Below, one piece after another: positions 55,193 to 63,334 of a DNA stretch of 64,000 nucleotides (its first letter is position 1; each line of letters begins with the position of its first letter). This stretch comes from Jannaschia sp. M317 (GTDB taxonomy: Bacteria > Pseudomonadota > Alphaproteobacteria > Rhodobacterales > Rhodobacteraceae). A program made the translations under genes and the position numbers. Location of the stretch: positions 3,129,001 to 3,193,000 of the forward strand of contig NZ_CP081155.1 in NCBI RefSeq assembly GCF_025141175.1, in the 5' to 3' direction. The notes under the pieces were generated by a model that was not told the DNA's origin, searched no databases, and saw only the letters and a program-made list of their open reading frames with translations.

Positions 55193-55429
55193 CTATCGCC
55201 GCCAATGGGTCGGCACGACGATCAGGGCCCCGACCGACGCCAGGATCGCATTCAACCCCGGAGAGCCGAACCCGAAGCCGAACATCAGCGCCACGAAGTA
55301 GAAGACAAAGGCCCCGCCCACGCAAATGATGATGCTGGGCAGGATCCCGTTATGCGTAAAGCCCGTGCGCTCCGCAGCATACCCCACGATGCCTGCAATC
55401 ACGACAGTTCCGATCAGCGTTGGAAACAT
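55193..55429 (-). CDS. GlsB/YeaQ/YmgE-type small membrane protein
   Basis: A 78-residue protein with three hydrophobic helices resembling the transglycosylase-associated GlsB/YeaQ/YmgE family, though its usual Gly-rich motifs are only partly visible (TLIGTVVIAGIVGYAAER, and FGFGSPGLNAILASVGALIVV). Start ATG 55429. It may be stress-related. It is 57 bases downstream of fmt and not overlapping. Confidence 0.75.
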   Translation of the reverse strand: MFPTLIGTVVIAGIVGYAAERTGFTHNGILPSIIICVGGAFVFYFVALMFGFGFGSPGLNAILASVGALIVVPTHWRR

Positions 55430-55486
55430 GCGACCTCCGTTGCGGTCAGTGGGCAGGATTGCGGACCGGGTATCGGCGCGCAAGGG

Positions 55487-56404
55487 TCACTCCGACAGCG
55501 CGTCGCCGGGGTCCAGTCTCGCCCCGTTGATCCAGTCGCTGCCGGCTATGGGGCCGCGGCCCGCGGGCTGCACCTCCAGCAGGTCGACCAGACCCGCCCC
55601 CGTGCCCACACGCAGGCCCGGTCCTTCGGCCAACGTGCCCGGCGCGGCCTGGCCCTCGTCTGCAATGGCCTGGGCGCGCAACAGTTTCAGCCGGCCGCCG
55701 TCGCGGGACACGAAGGCGCCCGGAAACGGCGACAGGCCGTTGATCTGCCGGGCAATGGCGGGGGCCGCCAGGGTCCAGTCGATCGCCGCCTCGGCCTTGT
55801 CGATCTTGTCGGCGTAGGTCACGCCGTCCACCGGTTGCGCCACCGGCGACAACGTGGCCAACTGCGGCAAGACGCGCCCGATCAGACGCGCGCCCATCTC
55901 TGACAGGCGGTCGTGCAGATCGCCCGTGGTCTCGGTCTCGCCGATGTCTGTGGCCTCGCGCATCAGGACCGGGCCGGTGTCCAGCCCGGCCTCCATCTGC
56001 ATGATGCAGACGCCCGTGCGCCGGTCGCCCGCCATGATGGCCCGGTGAATAGGGGCCGCCCCGCGCCAGCGTGGCAACAGCGAGGCGTGGATGTTCACGC
56101 AACCCAGCCGGGGCGCGTCCAGCACCGCCTGCGGCAGGATCAGCCCGTAGGCCACGACCACGGCCACGTCCGCCTGCAACGCGGTGAATTCGGCCTGGGT
56201 CTGGGCATCGCGCAACGTTTTCGGATGGCGCACCTCCAGCCCCAGCGACTCGGCGCGGGCCTGCACGGGCGACGGGCGCAGTTTCTTGCCCCGCCCCGAA
56301 GGCCGCGGGGGCTGGCTGTAGACGGCCACGACCTCATGCACCTCGGCCAGCGCATCCAGCACCGGGACCGAGAACTCGGGCGTTCCCATGAAAATCACAC
56401 GCAT
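55487..56404 (-). CDS. fmt: Methionyl-tRNA formyltransferase
   Basis: The 305-residue enzyme formylates Met-tRNA-fMet. The N-terminal [16 protein letters not shown], the catalytic [20 protein letters not shown], and the C-terminal OB domain ([19 protein letters not shown]) are intact. It sits in a cluster with three deformylase-family genes, the classic def-fmt association, and follows the degenerate one by 40 bases. Confidence 0.97.
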   Translation of the reverse strand: MRVIFMGTPEFSVPVLDALAEVHEVVAVYSQPPRPSGRGKKLRPSPVQARAESLGLEVRHPKTLRDAQTQAEFTALQADVAVVVAYGLILPQAVLDAPRLGCVNIHASLLPRWRGAAPIHRAIMAGDRRTGVCIMQMEAGLDTGPVLMREATDIGETETTGDLHDRLSEMGARLIGRVLPQLATLSPVAQPVDGVTYADKIDKAEAAIDWTLAAPAIARQINGLSPFPGAFVSRDGGRLKLLRAQAIADEGQAAPGTLAEGPGLRVGTGAGLVDLLEVQPAGRGPIAGSDWINGARLDPGDALSE

Positions 56405-56444
56405 CTGCGCCTCCCCTCAGGGCGGGGCCTGTCCCCGCCATGCC

Positions 56445-56933
56445 TCAAACGATCCGCGCGGCTTTCTTCAGCAGCATGTCGCGTTTCAATTTCGACAGGC
56501 GATGGATATAGAGCTTGCCGTCCAGATGGTCGATCTGATGCTGCACCGATGTCGCGCGCAGCATAACGAAATCCGTCTCTTGCTGGGTTCCCGTCTCATC
56601 CAGGTAGGCCACCGTAACGGCGCGGGGGCGTTTCACGACAGCCGAAACGCCAGGCAGGTTGGGCGAGGCTTCCACGTGTTCGCGAAACTGGCCCGAGGCA
56701 TGCAGGATGCGCGGATTGGCCAGATAGGTGACGCCTTTGCCGTCGTCATCGACGATGGCCAGACGTTGCGGGATGCCCAGTTGCGGCGCGGCCAGGCCCA
56801 CGCCCGGCATGGCGCGCATCGCCTCGACCATCTCGGCCCAGATGGCGCGGGTTTCGTCGGTCACCGTATCCACAGGGGCGGCGGGGGTTGTCAGGCGCCG
56901 GTCGGGCCAGCGCAGAAAGGGGCGGTGCGTCAT
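56445..56933 (-). CDS. Degenerate peptide deformylase paralogue
   Basis: A 162-residue protein of the deformylase family. Motif 1 is intact (GVGLAAPQLG, 44-53). Motif 2, usually EGCLS, is EASPN (88-92), so the metal-ligand Cys90 is Ser. Motif 3, usually HExDH, is HQIDH (132-136), so the general-base Glu133 is Gln. These changes were checked at codon level. Deformylase activity is unlikely; a binding or regulatory role is inference. It is immediately upstream of fmt and downstream of the divergent epimerase. Confidence 0.9.
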   Translation of the reverse strand: MTHRPFLRWPDRRLTTPAAPVDTVTDETRAIWAEMVEAMRAMPGVGLAAPQLGIPQRLAIVDDDGKGVTYLANPRILHASGQFREHVEASPNLPGVSAVVKRPRAVTVAYLDETGTQQETDFVMLRATSVQHQIDHLDGKLYIHRLSKLKRDMLLKKAARIV

Positions 56934-57040
56934 GAGCGTTAGGTGGCGCAAACCGGCCCGGAGGTCCAGCGCGCAAAGGGCTTGACCTCGACCATGGTCG
57001 AGGTCGCAGACCTGCAACCAGAACGACGATGGAGACGGAT

Positions 57041-57931
57041 ATGCGGGTATTGATCCTGGGAGCAACGGGGCTGATCGGCCGCGCCGTGGCGACGGAGCTG
57101 GCGGCAGCGGGGCATCGGGTCACGGGCCTTGCCCGCGGCACCACCGCGGCGGCCCGTCTGACCGCGGCTGGCCACAAGGTGCTCAGCGGCGACCTGAGAG
57201 CACCCGATACCTGGAGCGCGGCCACGCGGGGGTTCGATGCGGTCGTGCACTGCGCCGCTACCTTCGAAGCCGACATGGGGCCGGTGGACCACTTGGCTAT
57301 CGAAGCTCTGGCACGGGCCAACGCCGGGCGCGCTGTATCCCTGCGGCTGTTGCTGACCGGCGGCTGCTGGCTCTATGGCGACACGGGCGGGGGAATTGCG
57401 ACCGAATCGACGCCCTTCGCCCCGATCCCGGCCTTCGGCTGGATGACCCGCAGCATGGCATTGGCGCAGGCGGCGGCGGAACTCGCTCCGGCCATGGTGC
57501 ATCCTGCGATGGTCTATGATGCCGGGGGCGGCGCCTTGCGACGTCTGATCCAAGAAATCGCGGCAGGGGGAGCGGCGACGATCTGGGGCGGGGTCGGTGC
57601 GCGCTGGCCGCTGATCCACGCGAAAGATCTGGCGCGCGCCTACCGCCTCGTGCTGGAAACACCCGAACCGGCGGGTCATTGGAACGCCGCCGCGCAGGAG
57701 GGCGTCGCGGTGACCGAGATCGTCGCGACACTGGCCCGCCGGATGGGCCGCCCGGCGCGCCATCGGTTCCTGCCACTGTCCGAGGCCCGCTCCCGAGTCG
57801 GCGACTGGGCCGAGGGGCCTGCGCTGACCCAGCGCATGTCGAGCGCGAAACTGCGCGCGCGCCTCGCATGGGAGCCCCGTCACACCGATCTGGCGCAGGT
57901 TCCCCTGCACTGCTTGCCGGTCGTCGCCTAG
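57041..57931 (+). CDS. NAD-dependent epimerase/dehydratase-like (extended SDR) protein
   Basis: A 296-residue extended SDR with the Rossmann start MRVLILGATGLIGRAVATEL; VVHCAATF and LLLTGGCWLYGDTGG follow, and the catalytic YxxxK is not clearly seen, so activity is uncertain. The ATG at 57041 has GGAG six bases upstream; an upstream ATG (57029) in the same frame lacks one. It lies inside the fmt/def cluster on the opposite strand. Confidence 0.86.
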   Translation: MRVLILGATGLIGRAVATELAAAGHRVTGLARGTTAAARLTAAGHKVLSGDLRAPDTWSAATRGFDAVVHCAATFEADMGPVDHLAIEALARANAGRAVSLRLLLTGGCWLYGDTGGGIATESTPFAPIPAFGWMTRSMALAQAAAELAPAMVHPAMVYDAGGGALRRLIQEIAAGGAATIWGGVGARWPLIHAKDLARAYRLVLETPEPAGHWNAAAQEGVAVTEIVATLARRMGRPARHRFLPLSEARSRVGDWAEGPALTQRMSSAKLRARLAWEPRHTDLAQVPLHCLPVVA

Positions 57932-58377
57932 CAGGGGTCGGCAACCTCCGGGTGATCGAGGATCAGCACACCGTCCAGATGGTCCATCTCATGCAGGACG
58001 CAGGCGGCGGCAAAGCCGGTGAAGGTCTCGCTCCGGCGTCCCCCCGCCGCGTCGAAGGCCAATGTCACACGTGCCGCCCGTGCCACCCGACGGGGCGTGT
58101 CGGGAATGGACAGGCAGCCCTCGGTATTGACCTGCCTGCCCGCGCGGCCCGTGACCACCGGGTTCACAAAGACGCGAGGGTCCGGCAGACCCTCTTTCCA
58201 GGTGCAATCCATCACAAACAGGCGCAACGCGCGGCCCACCTGCGGGGCGGCGAGACCTCGGCCAGGGGCGGCGTACATCGCCGCAAGCATGTCACGTGCA
58301 AGATCCGTCACATCGCCGGTGACAGGCGCACAGGGCGCGCGCAGGATCGGATCGGGGTGCAAGCGGATCGTCAGCAT
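57928..58377 (-). CDS. Peptide deformylase family protein
   Basis: A 149-residue deformylase-family protein with intact motifs: GRGLAAPQVG (motif 1), EGCLSIPD (motif 2, Cys present) and HEMDHLDG (motif 3). It would remove the formyl group from nascent N-terminal Met, or act on other formyl-peptides. It is shorter than the main copy at 58919-59437. Start ATG 58377. Convergent overlap with the epimerase gene at its 3' end is four bases. Confidence 0.92.
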   Translation of the reverse strand: MLTIRLHPDPILRAPCAPVTGDVTDLARDMLAAMYAAPGRGLAAPQVGRALRLFVMDCTWKEGLPDPRVFVNPVVTGRAGRQVNTEGCLSIPDTPRRVARAARVTLAFDAAGGRRSETFTGFAAACVLHEMDHLDGVLILDHPEVADPC

Positions 58378-58485
58378 GGGCCAATAGGTGACCCGGACAG
58401 GCAGGGACCGCAAGCCGAGCGTGCGCCAGGGTCGAGTATTGTTGCCAAGAAGAAGACCAGGGCCGCGCCCCGTCCCAACGCCGTG

Positions 58486-58938
58486 TCAGGCCGCAAGCCA
58501 GGCGGCGCGGTTGGGATGCGGGCGCATCATGTGATCGATATAGGCCTGCCGTTCCTGTGCGATGACCTCCAGCTCCCAGAGGCAGGCCATCAGCGGGCGA
58601 TCGTCGACCCAGTCAAAGACATTGTAGCCCGGATCCGCACGGGCGAGCCGCTGGCACAGGATGTCGCCATGCGCCCACCAGTCCATCAGCAACCAGATGC
58701 CGTCATGTCCCCGATGCAGAATACAAAAAGCGGCCCCTTCTGCCCCGCCTTCGCGTGCCATGGCGTCGGGCAGCCCCTCGGCGACCTGCGCCCAGGCCCC
58801 CCGCAGCAGCGAGGCAGGCGGCGCGGCCTGCCCTTCGGCGTCGATCCAGTGCATCTTGACCGGTACGCCCCACAACTCCCCATCGGCCAGGCGGGCGCGG
58901 GGGCGGGGCGCGTAGGGGTCAGGCACGCGCGCGTTCAC
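58486..58938 (-). CDS. Conserved hypothetical protein in the def cluster
   Basis: A 150-residue protein, rich in Trp, with GELWGVPVKMHWIDAEG, LHRGHDGIWLLMDWWAHGDI and VFDWVDDRPLMACLWELEVI. No signal, helix or domain is recognised. The start is GTG at 58938, overlapping the def stop by 20 bases; it lies between two deformylase genes. Function unknown; the role in N-terminal processing is only suggested by position. Confidence 0.72.
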   Translation of the reverse strand: MNARVPDPYAPRPRARLADGELWGVPVKMHWIDAEGQAAPPASLLRGAWAQVAEGLPDAMAREGGAEGAAFCILHRGHDGIWLLMDWWAHGDILCQRLARADPGYNVFDWVDDRPLMACLWELEVIAQERQAYIDHMMRPHPNRAAWLAA

Positions 58939-59437
58939 GCTTCAGCTTGACCATCTTGCGGGTGATCATCTGGCGGCGCAGCGGCTTCAGGTAGTCGATG
59001 AACAGCTTGCCCTCCAGGTGGTCGATCTCATGCTGGACGCAGGTTGCCCACAGACCGTCCATCGTCTCGGTCTGCTCGGCCCCGTCGCGGTCGATCCAGC
59101 GAACGGTGACCTCGGCGGGGCGGGTCACCTCGCCGTATTGATCGGGGATGGACAGGCAGCCTTCTTCGTAGACGCTGGTTTCGTCGCTGGCGGCAATGAC
59201 CTCCGGGTTGAACATGATCAGGGGGCGCGGGGCCTCCCCCTCCTCCTTGATGCAGTCCAGAACGATCAAACGATGGGCGAGGCCCAGCTGCGGCGCGGCC
59301 AGACCGATGCCGGGGGCGTCGTACATCGTTTCCAGCATGTCGTCGGCCAGGGTGCGAAGGTCATCGGACAGGTCGGCCACGGGTTTGGCCACCTGTTTCA
59401 GGCGCGGATCGGGGTGGATCAGGATCGGGCGTTTCAT
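58919..59437 (-). CDS. def: Peptide deformylase
   Basis: The 172-residue main deformylase has all active-site blocks: GIGLAAPQLG, EEGCLSIPDQYGEV and VQHEIDHLEGKLFID, and ends in a basic KMVKLKRERARA tail. The start is the ATG of MKRPILIHPDPRL; no SD is strong. It is the most canonical of the three def-type genes in the window and should carry the housekeeping activity. Confidence 0.95.
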   Translation of the reverse strand: MKRPILIHPDPRLKQVAKPVADLSDDLRTLADDMLETMYDAPGIGLAAPQLGLAHRLIVLDCIKEEGEAPRPLIMFNPEVIAASDETSVYEEGCLSIPDQYGEVTRPAEVTVRWIDRDGAEQTETMDGLWATCVQHEIDHLEGKLFIDYLKPLRRQMITRKMVKLKRERARA

Positions 59438-59578
59438 GCCCCGGCAGATAAGCCGCGCGGCACAGGCGCGCAACCGGCAGCCGAGCCCGATTGTGTTGCG
59501 CACAATTCTGTGCGCCTGCGCGCCTTGCAAGCCCCTGCCCTGCCTGCCAGACCTGCCTGAACCTATGCAGGAGCAACC

Positions 59579-60763
59579 ATGACCGCCGATCCTCGTTTCG
59601 ACCCGATCATCGACCGCCGCGACACCCATTGCTCCAAATGGGACGCGATGGAGCCGATCTATGGCGTGCCGAAAGACGATGGACTGGCGATGTGGGTGGC
59701 CGACATGGACTTCCGCCCGCCCGCTTGCGTGGCCGAGGCGCTGAAGGCGCAGCTGGATCACGGGATCTTTGGCTATTTCGCAGACGAAGGCCCCTACCGG
59801 GAGGCGATCCGATGGTGGATGCGGACGCGGCACGGCTGGGACCTGGAGGCGGACGCGATCTTTTCGACCCATGGGTTGGTGAACGGCACGGCGCTTTGCG
59901 TCGACACCTATACCGCGCCCGGCGATGGCGTGGTGTTGTTCACGCCGGTCTACCATGCCTTTGAACGGGTGATCCGCGCCAACAACCGCCGCGTCGTGGA
60001 ATGCGAACTGGCCTATGACGGCACCACCTATACCCCCGATTTCGACGCCTGGGATGCCCAGATGGACGGCGCAGGTGCCAAGATGATGATCCTCTGCTCG
60101 CCGCACAATCCCAATGGGCGGGTCTGGACCAAGGCAGAGCTGGAGGGCTTTGCCGCCTTTGCCCGCCGCCACGATCTGATCCTGGTATCGGACGAGATTC
60201 ACCACGATCTGGTCTATCCCGGTGCCACGCATATCCCCATGGCCAATATCGACGGCATCGCCGACCGGCTGGTGATGATGACGGCCACGACCAAGACCTT
60301 CAACATCGCGGGCAGCCACACGGGCAATGTCATCGTGGCGGACCCTGATCTGCGGGCGCGGTTCGCAGGCAAGATGTCCGCATTGGGCCTGTCGCCCAAT
60401 TCGTTCGGATTGCACATGACCACGGCGGCCTATTCCGAGGAAGGCGCCGCCTGGGTCGACGCCCTGATCACCTATCTGGATGGCAACCGCCAACTGTTCG
60501 ATGCGGGCATCAATGCGATTCCGGGCCTGTCGTCGGTGCCGATGCAGGCCACCTACCTCAGCTGGGTCGATTTTTCGGGCACCGGGATGGCGCGTGCGGA
60601 ATTCACCGATCGGGTTCAGAAGACCGCCAGGATCGCGGCCAACCACGGGCCGACCTTTGGCAAGGGTGGCGAGGATTTCCTGCGGTTCAACATCGCCACG
60701 CCCCGCGCCAATGTCGAAGAGGCGGTCAGACGGATGCAGGCCGCCTTTGGCGACCTGCAATAA
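59579..60763 (+). CDS. MalY/PatB-type pyridoxal-phosphate C-S lyase
   Basis: The 394-residue fold-type I aminotransferase-like enzyme has the N-terminal HCSKWDAME, SPHNPNGRVWTKAEL, and the PLP-Lys region TATTKTFNIAGSHTGN, characteristic of PatB/MalY cystathionine beta-lyases. It would cleave C-S bonds of cystathionine or cysteine, or transaminate. AGGAG precedes the ATG. It is divergent from def. Confidence 0.93.
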   Translation: MTADPRFDPIIDRRDTHCSKWDAMEPIYGVPKDDGLAMWVADMDFRPPACVAEALKAQLDHGIFGYFADEGPYREAIRWWMRTRHGWDLEADAIFSTHGLVNGTALCVDTYTAPGDGVVLFTPVYHAFERVIRANNRRVVECELAYDGTTYTPDFDAWDAQMDGAGAKMMILCSPHNPNGRVWTKAELEGFAAFARRHDLILVSDEIHHDLVYPGATHIPMANIDGIADRLVMMTATTKTFNIAGSHTGNVIVADPDLRARFAGKMSALGLSPNSFGLHMTTAAYSEEGAAWVDALITYLDGNRQLFDAGINAIPGLSSVPMQATYLSWVDFSGTGMARAEFTDRVQKTARIAANHGPTFGKGGEDFLRFNIATPRANVEEAVRRMQAAFGDLQ

Positions 60764-60766
60764 ACG

Positions 60767-61606
60767 TCAGGGGACCGACCAGCCTTCGACCGCGCCGTCC
60801 AGCATCAGCGGCATCAACAGACCATCCGGACCAGGGGCGATGTCGGCCAGGCCCGCCGGGCCGGTCGCGACCTGTGCGGCCTGACCTTCGGTCACGGCAA
60901 AGAGCGCGCCGGTCACCCAGTCGTTGACATAGAGTGACGCCCCCAGTCGCGCGACACCGTCAAGGTTGCCCAGCCCCGCCGCCAGGACGCGCTGTGACTG
61001 ATCGGCGCGCGAAATGGCAATCAGATCGCCGGGCGTCTCGGTCGAGAAATCCTCGCGCAAACCCTTGCCCCAGGTCGCGACCAACAGGTCATCGCCGTCG
61101 ATCAGCAATCCGTTGGGATGTGGCAGATCCGGGTCGTTCAGCCAGGGCAACAACGTGCCCCCGGCATAGCGCCAGATCGTGCCGGTCATCAGGTCGCTGA
61201 CAAAGGCCTCGTCTGCGGTCGCCGTGACATCGTTCAAGAAAACCATGTCCCGTGACGTCAGGCTGTCCAGCACCGCCCCGGTGTCGACGTCGATCACGTG
61301 CAGACGCGTCAGATCCGCGACCAACAACCGATCGCCCATCAAGGCCAGACCCTTGGGCGCGTCCATGCCGTTGACCCAATCCGCATCCAGCACCACGCCT
61401 TGCGCGGAGAGAAGCGCGAGCCCGCCCTTGCCATCCGCCGCACCGGGATGCCCCTGCATGACGCTGACAATCAGACGGTTGCGCGGCGCATCGAACAGGA
61501 CGGATTCGGGCATGTCGAAACCCTCCGCTCGCCAAAGCGGCTCTGCCAGGACCGGGGCAGCGGCAAGAACAAGGGCGGTGGCCAGATATGCGGGTGTGAC
61601 TTTCAT
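60767..61606 (-). CDS. Secreted SMP-30/gluconolactonase-like beta-propeller protein
   Basis: A 279-residue protein with a signal peptide (1-22, ending APVLA) and repeated beta-propeller segments: MPESVLFDAPRNRLIVSVMQG, PKGLALMGDRLLVADLTRLHVID, FLNDVTATADEAFVSDLMTGTIW, HPNGLLIDGDDLLVATWGKGL. It resembles SMP-30/strictosidine-synthase-like proteins. Function unknown. GGAGA precedes ATG 61606. Divergent from the XRE regulator, across an operator-like palindrome. Confidence 0.85.
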   Translation of the reverse strand: MKVTPAYLATALVLAAAPVLAEPLWRAEGFDMPESVLFDAPRNRLIVSVMQGHPGAADGKGGLALLSAQGVVLDADWVNGMDAPKGLALMGDRLLVADLTRLHVIDVDTGAVLDSLTSRDMVFLNDVTATADEAFVSDLMTGTIWRYAGGTLLPWLNDPDLPHPNGLLIDGDDLLVATWGKGLREDFSTETPGDLIAISRADQSQRVLAAGLGNLDGVARLGASLYVNDWVTGALFAVTEGQAAQVATGPAGLADIAPGPDGLLMPLMLDGAVEGWSVP

Positions 61607-61674
61607 CGTATTCTCCGTTGAAGACCCGCCTCGGGTAGCGTTCCGGGCGACCAATCGGCCATAGTTGGCCTGCA

Positions 61675-61695
61675 AGGGATCATCAGATGATCCCT
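61675..61695. promoter_or_regulatory. Perfect 21-bp palindrome between SMP-30-like gene and XRE regulator
   Basis: AGGGATCATC-A-GATGATCCCT has 10-bp perfect arms around one central base. It ends 22 bases before the regulator start and lies in the divergent intergenic region, the position expected for an autoregulatory XRE operator. It would probably control one or both genes. Confidence 0.6.
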
Positions 61696-61717
61696 GACCC
61701 GACTCAGAAGGATCGAC

Positions 61718-62467
61718 ATGCGCGGTGATATCTTTGAAACCCTGCGGCTGGCGTTGCGCGCGCGGGGCATGACCTATGCGGATCTGGCGGGGGCGCTGTC
61801 GGTCTCGGAACCGACGATCAAGCGGCTGTTTGCCGGGCGCGATGCCAAGTTGAGCCGGGTGGAGCAGATCTGCGATGTGCTGGGCGTGACCCTGGCCGAG
61901 GTGATGGATCGGGCCGCCCGCCCGGACGCCGAACCGGTGGAATTGCCCCCCGAAACAGAGGCCGCGCTGGCCGCCGATCCTTCGCTGTTTCACCTGTTCA
62001 TTCTGTTGCGCGACCATGTTCCGCAGGCGACCATCCAGGCAGAATTCGGCCTGTCCGCCGGGCGCATGCTGCGGCTTGGGCTTGCCTTGGAAAGGCTGGG
62101 CCTGGCCGAAGTCGCAACGGATGGTATGGTTCGCCTGCGCCTGCGCCATCCGATCCGGTTTCGCAGGCGCGGGCCGTTGCATGCCATGCTGCGCGCGGTG
62201 AACCTGCGATTCCTGAGCGAGGTTGTAGATCGCGCGGATGCGCCGGGAACGGCCTTCCTGAGCCTGACCCGTCGAATGGCCCCCGACACCGCGCGGCAGA
62301 TCACCGAAGAGTTGGAGGCCCTGCACAAGCGAATCCGCCAGATGGCCCGGCAGGACATGTTGACCCGGCCAGAGGCCGATTTGCGCAGCTACAAGCTGTC
62401 GGCAGGCTGGGCGGAGGTCGACTTCATGCACCTGATCACCATCACGGAAGATGGATCGAAGAGGTGA
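61718..62467 (+). CDS. XRE-family helix-turn-helix regulator with C-terminal extension
   Basis: The 249-residue protein starts with an XRE HTH (about 4-65: FETLRLALRARGMTYADLAG, ALSVSEPTIKRLFAGRDAKLS, RVEQICDVLGVTLAEVMDRA), followed by a roughly 180-residue domain without a name I can give, ending in a long helix (ARQITEELEALHKRIRQMAR). It resembles a type with a ligand or oligomerisation domain. It likely binds the palindrome just upstream. AGAAGGAT precedes ATG 61718 as SD. Confidence 0.88.
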   Translation: MRGDIFETLRLALRARGMTYADLAGALSVSEPTIKRLFAGRDAKLSRVEQICDVLGVTLAEVMDRAARPDAEPVELPPETEAALAADPSLFHLFILLRDHVPQATIQAEFGLSAGRMLRLGLALERLGLAEVATDGMVRLRLRHPIRFRRRGPLHAMLRAVNLRFLSEVVDRADAPGTAFLSLTRRMAPDTARQITEELEALHKRIRQMARQDMLTRPEADLRSYKLSAGWAEVDFMHLITITEDGSKR

Positions 62468-62476
62468 TGAGGGAAA

Positions 62477-62553
62477 TGGTACCAGCGCCCCGGCTCGAAC
62501 GGGGGACCTCCTGATCCACAATCAGGCGCTCTAACCTACTGAGCTACGCCGGC
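62477..62553 (-). tRNA. tRNA-His (anticodon GTG), lacking the usual G-1
   Basis: The 77-base minus-strand sequence folds as a cloverleaf: acceptor GCCGGCG/CGCTGGT, D arm GCTCAGTAGGTTAGAGC, anticodon stem CCTGA/TCAGG with loop TTGTGGA (anticodon GTG), T arm CCCCG/CGGGG with TTCGAGC loop, discriminator A73 and encoded CCA. Position -1 is T, not G, and position 73 is A, not C, unlike nearly all other tRNA-His. Alphaproteobacteria are known to have lost G-1. Confidence 0.93.
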
Positions 62554-62606
62554 ACTGGCGCGGCTTTAGCGAAGCACCCGCCGGGGTGCAAGACCGCGCG
62601 CGTCAA

Positions 62607-63083
62607 TTATAGCATCAACTCCCAGGTCTGTTCCACCGTCGCCTGACCAAAGGCCTCGACCGGGGCTTCGTGGATCAACGCGAACCCGGTCCGTGCATAT
62701 AGCCGCCCGGCCGCCCGGTGGCTTTGATGCGTCCACAGCACCAGCCGGGCCGCCCCGGTCGCCCGCGCGTGGTGGATGACCTTGCCCAGCAACTGCTGCG
62801 CCAGACCGGTGCCGCGCCGCGCGGGTTCCACCAGAAACATCCGCAGTTTGGCCACCTCCGGCTTGGGCCGCACGCAAAAGATGCAGCCCTGCCGCCGGCC
62901 TTTGGCATCGACGGCGATCCAGGCGCGTTCCTGCGGACCCCTGTTGGCGATGAAATCCGACAGGATGGCGGCAACCAGGCCTTCGAACCGGATGTCATAG
63001 CCTTCATCGGCCCAATACAGCTCTCCGTGGCGCTGCATGACCCAACCGGCATCCCCCGGTTCCAGGTCGCGAAAGGTGATCAT
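62607..63083 (-). CDS. GNAT-family N-acetyltransferase
   Basis: A 158-residue GNAT starting MITFRDLEPGDAGWVMQRHGELY. It has the acetyl-CoA-binding RMFLVEPARRGTGLAQQLLG (motif A) and LYARTGFALIHE near the C-terminus. The ATG 63083 has GAGG eight bases upstream; ATG 63089 is an alternative. It follows tRNA-His in the same orientation with 53 bases between. Substrate unknown. Confidence 0.9.
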   Translation of the reverse strand: MITFRDLEPGDAGWVMQRHGELYWADEGYDIRFEGLVAAILSDFIANRGPQERAWIAVDAKGRRQGCIFCVRPKPEVAKLRMFLVEPARRGTGLAQQLLGKVIHHARATGAARLVLWTHQSHRAAGRLYARTGFALIHEAPVEAFGQATVEQTWELML

Positions 63084-63133
63084 ATCCATGCCTCAGACTT
63101 GCGCGGGACGCGGCCCGCGTCTAGGCAAACCGA

Positions 63134-63334
63134 ATGGGTATCAACGACGAATCCGACATCGAAGCCAACCTGCAGATCGGCCCGACCGACGCAGGGATGG
63201 TCCGCCTGTTCATCGAAGGCACCGGCAACGGGGCGGGAATCGAAATCCCGATGGATTTCGAACCCGATGAGGCGCTGGAAATCGCCGAGGAAATCCGCGC
63301 CGCCGCCGCCATGGCCGCCAAGGTCCGCCGCTGA
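63134..63334 (+). CDS. Small acidic DUF6324-type protein
   Basis: A 66-residue protein: MGINDESDIEANLQIGPTDA, then GMVRLFIEGTGNGAGIEIPMDFEPDEALEIAEEI in outline, ending in a helical Ala-rich tail. It resembles a small Rhodobacterales family (DUF6324, from memory). Acidic and soluble; function unknown. Its TGA stop overlaps the first codon region of the next gene as CTGA. Confidence 0.7.
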   Translation: MGINDESDIEANLQIGPTDAGMVRLFIEGTGNGAGIEIPMDFEPDEALEIAEEIRAAAAMAAKVRR

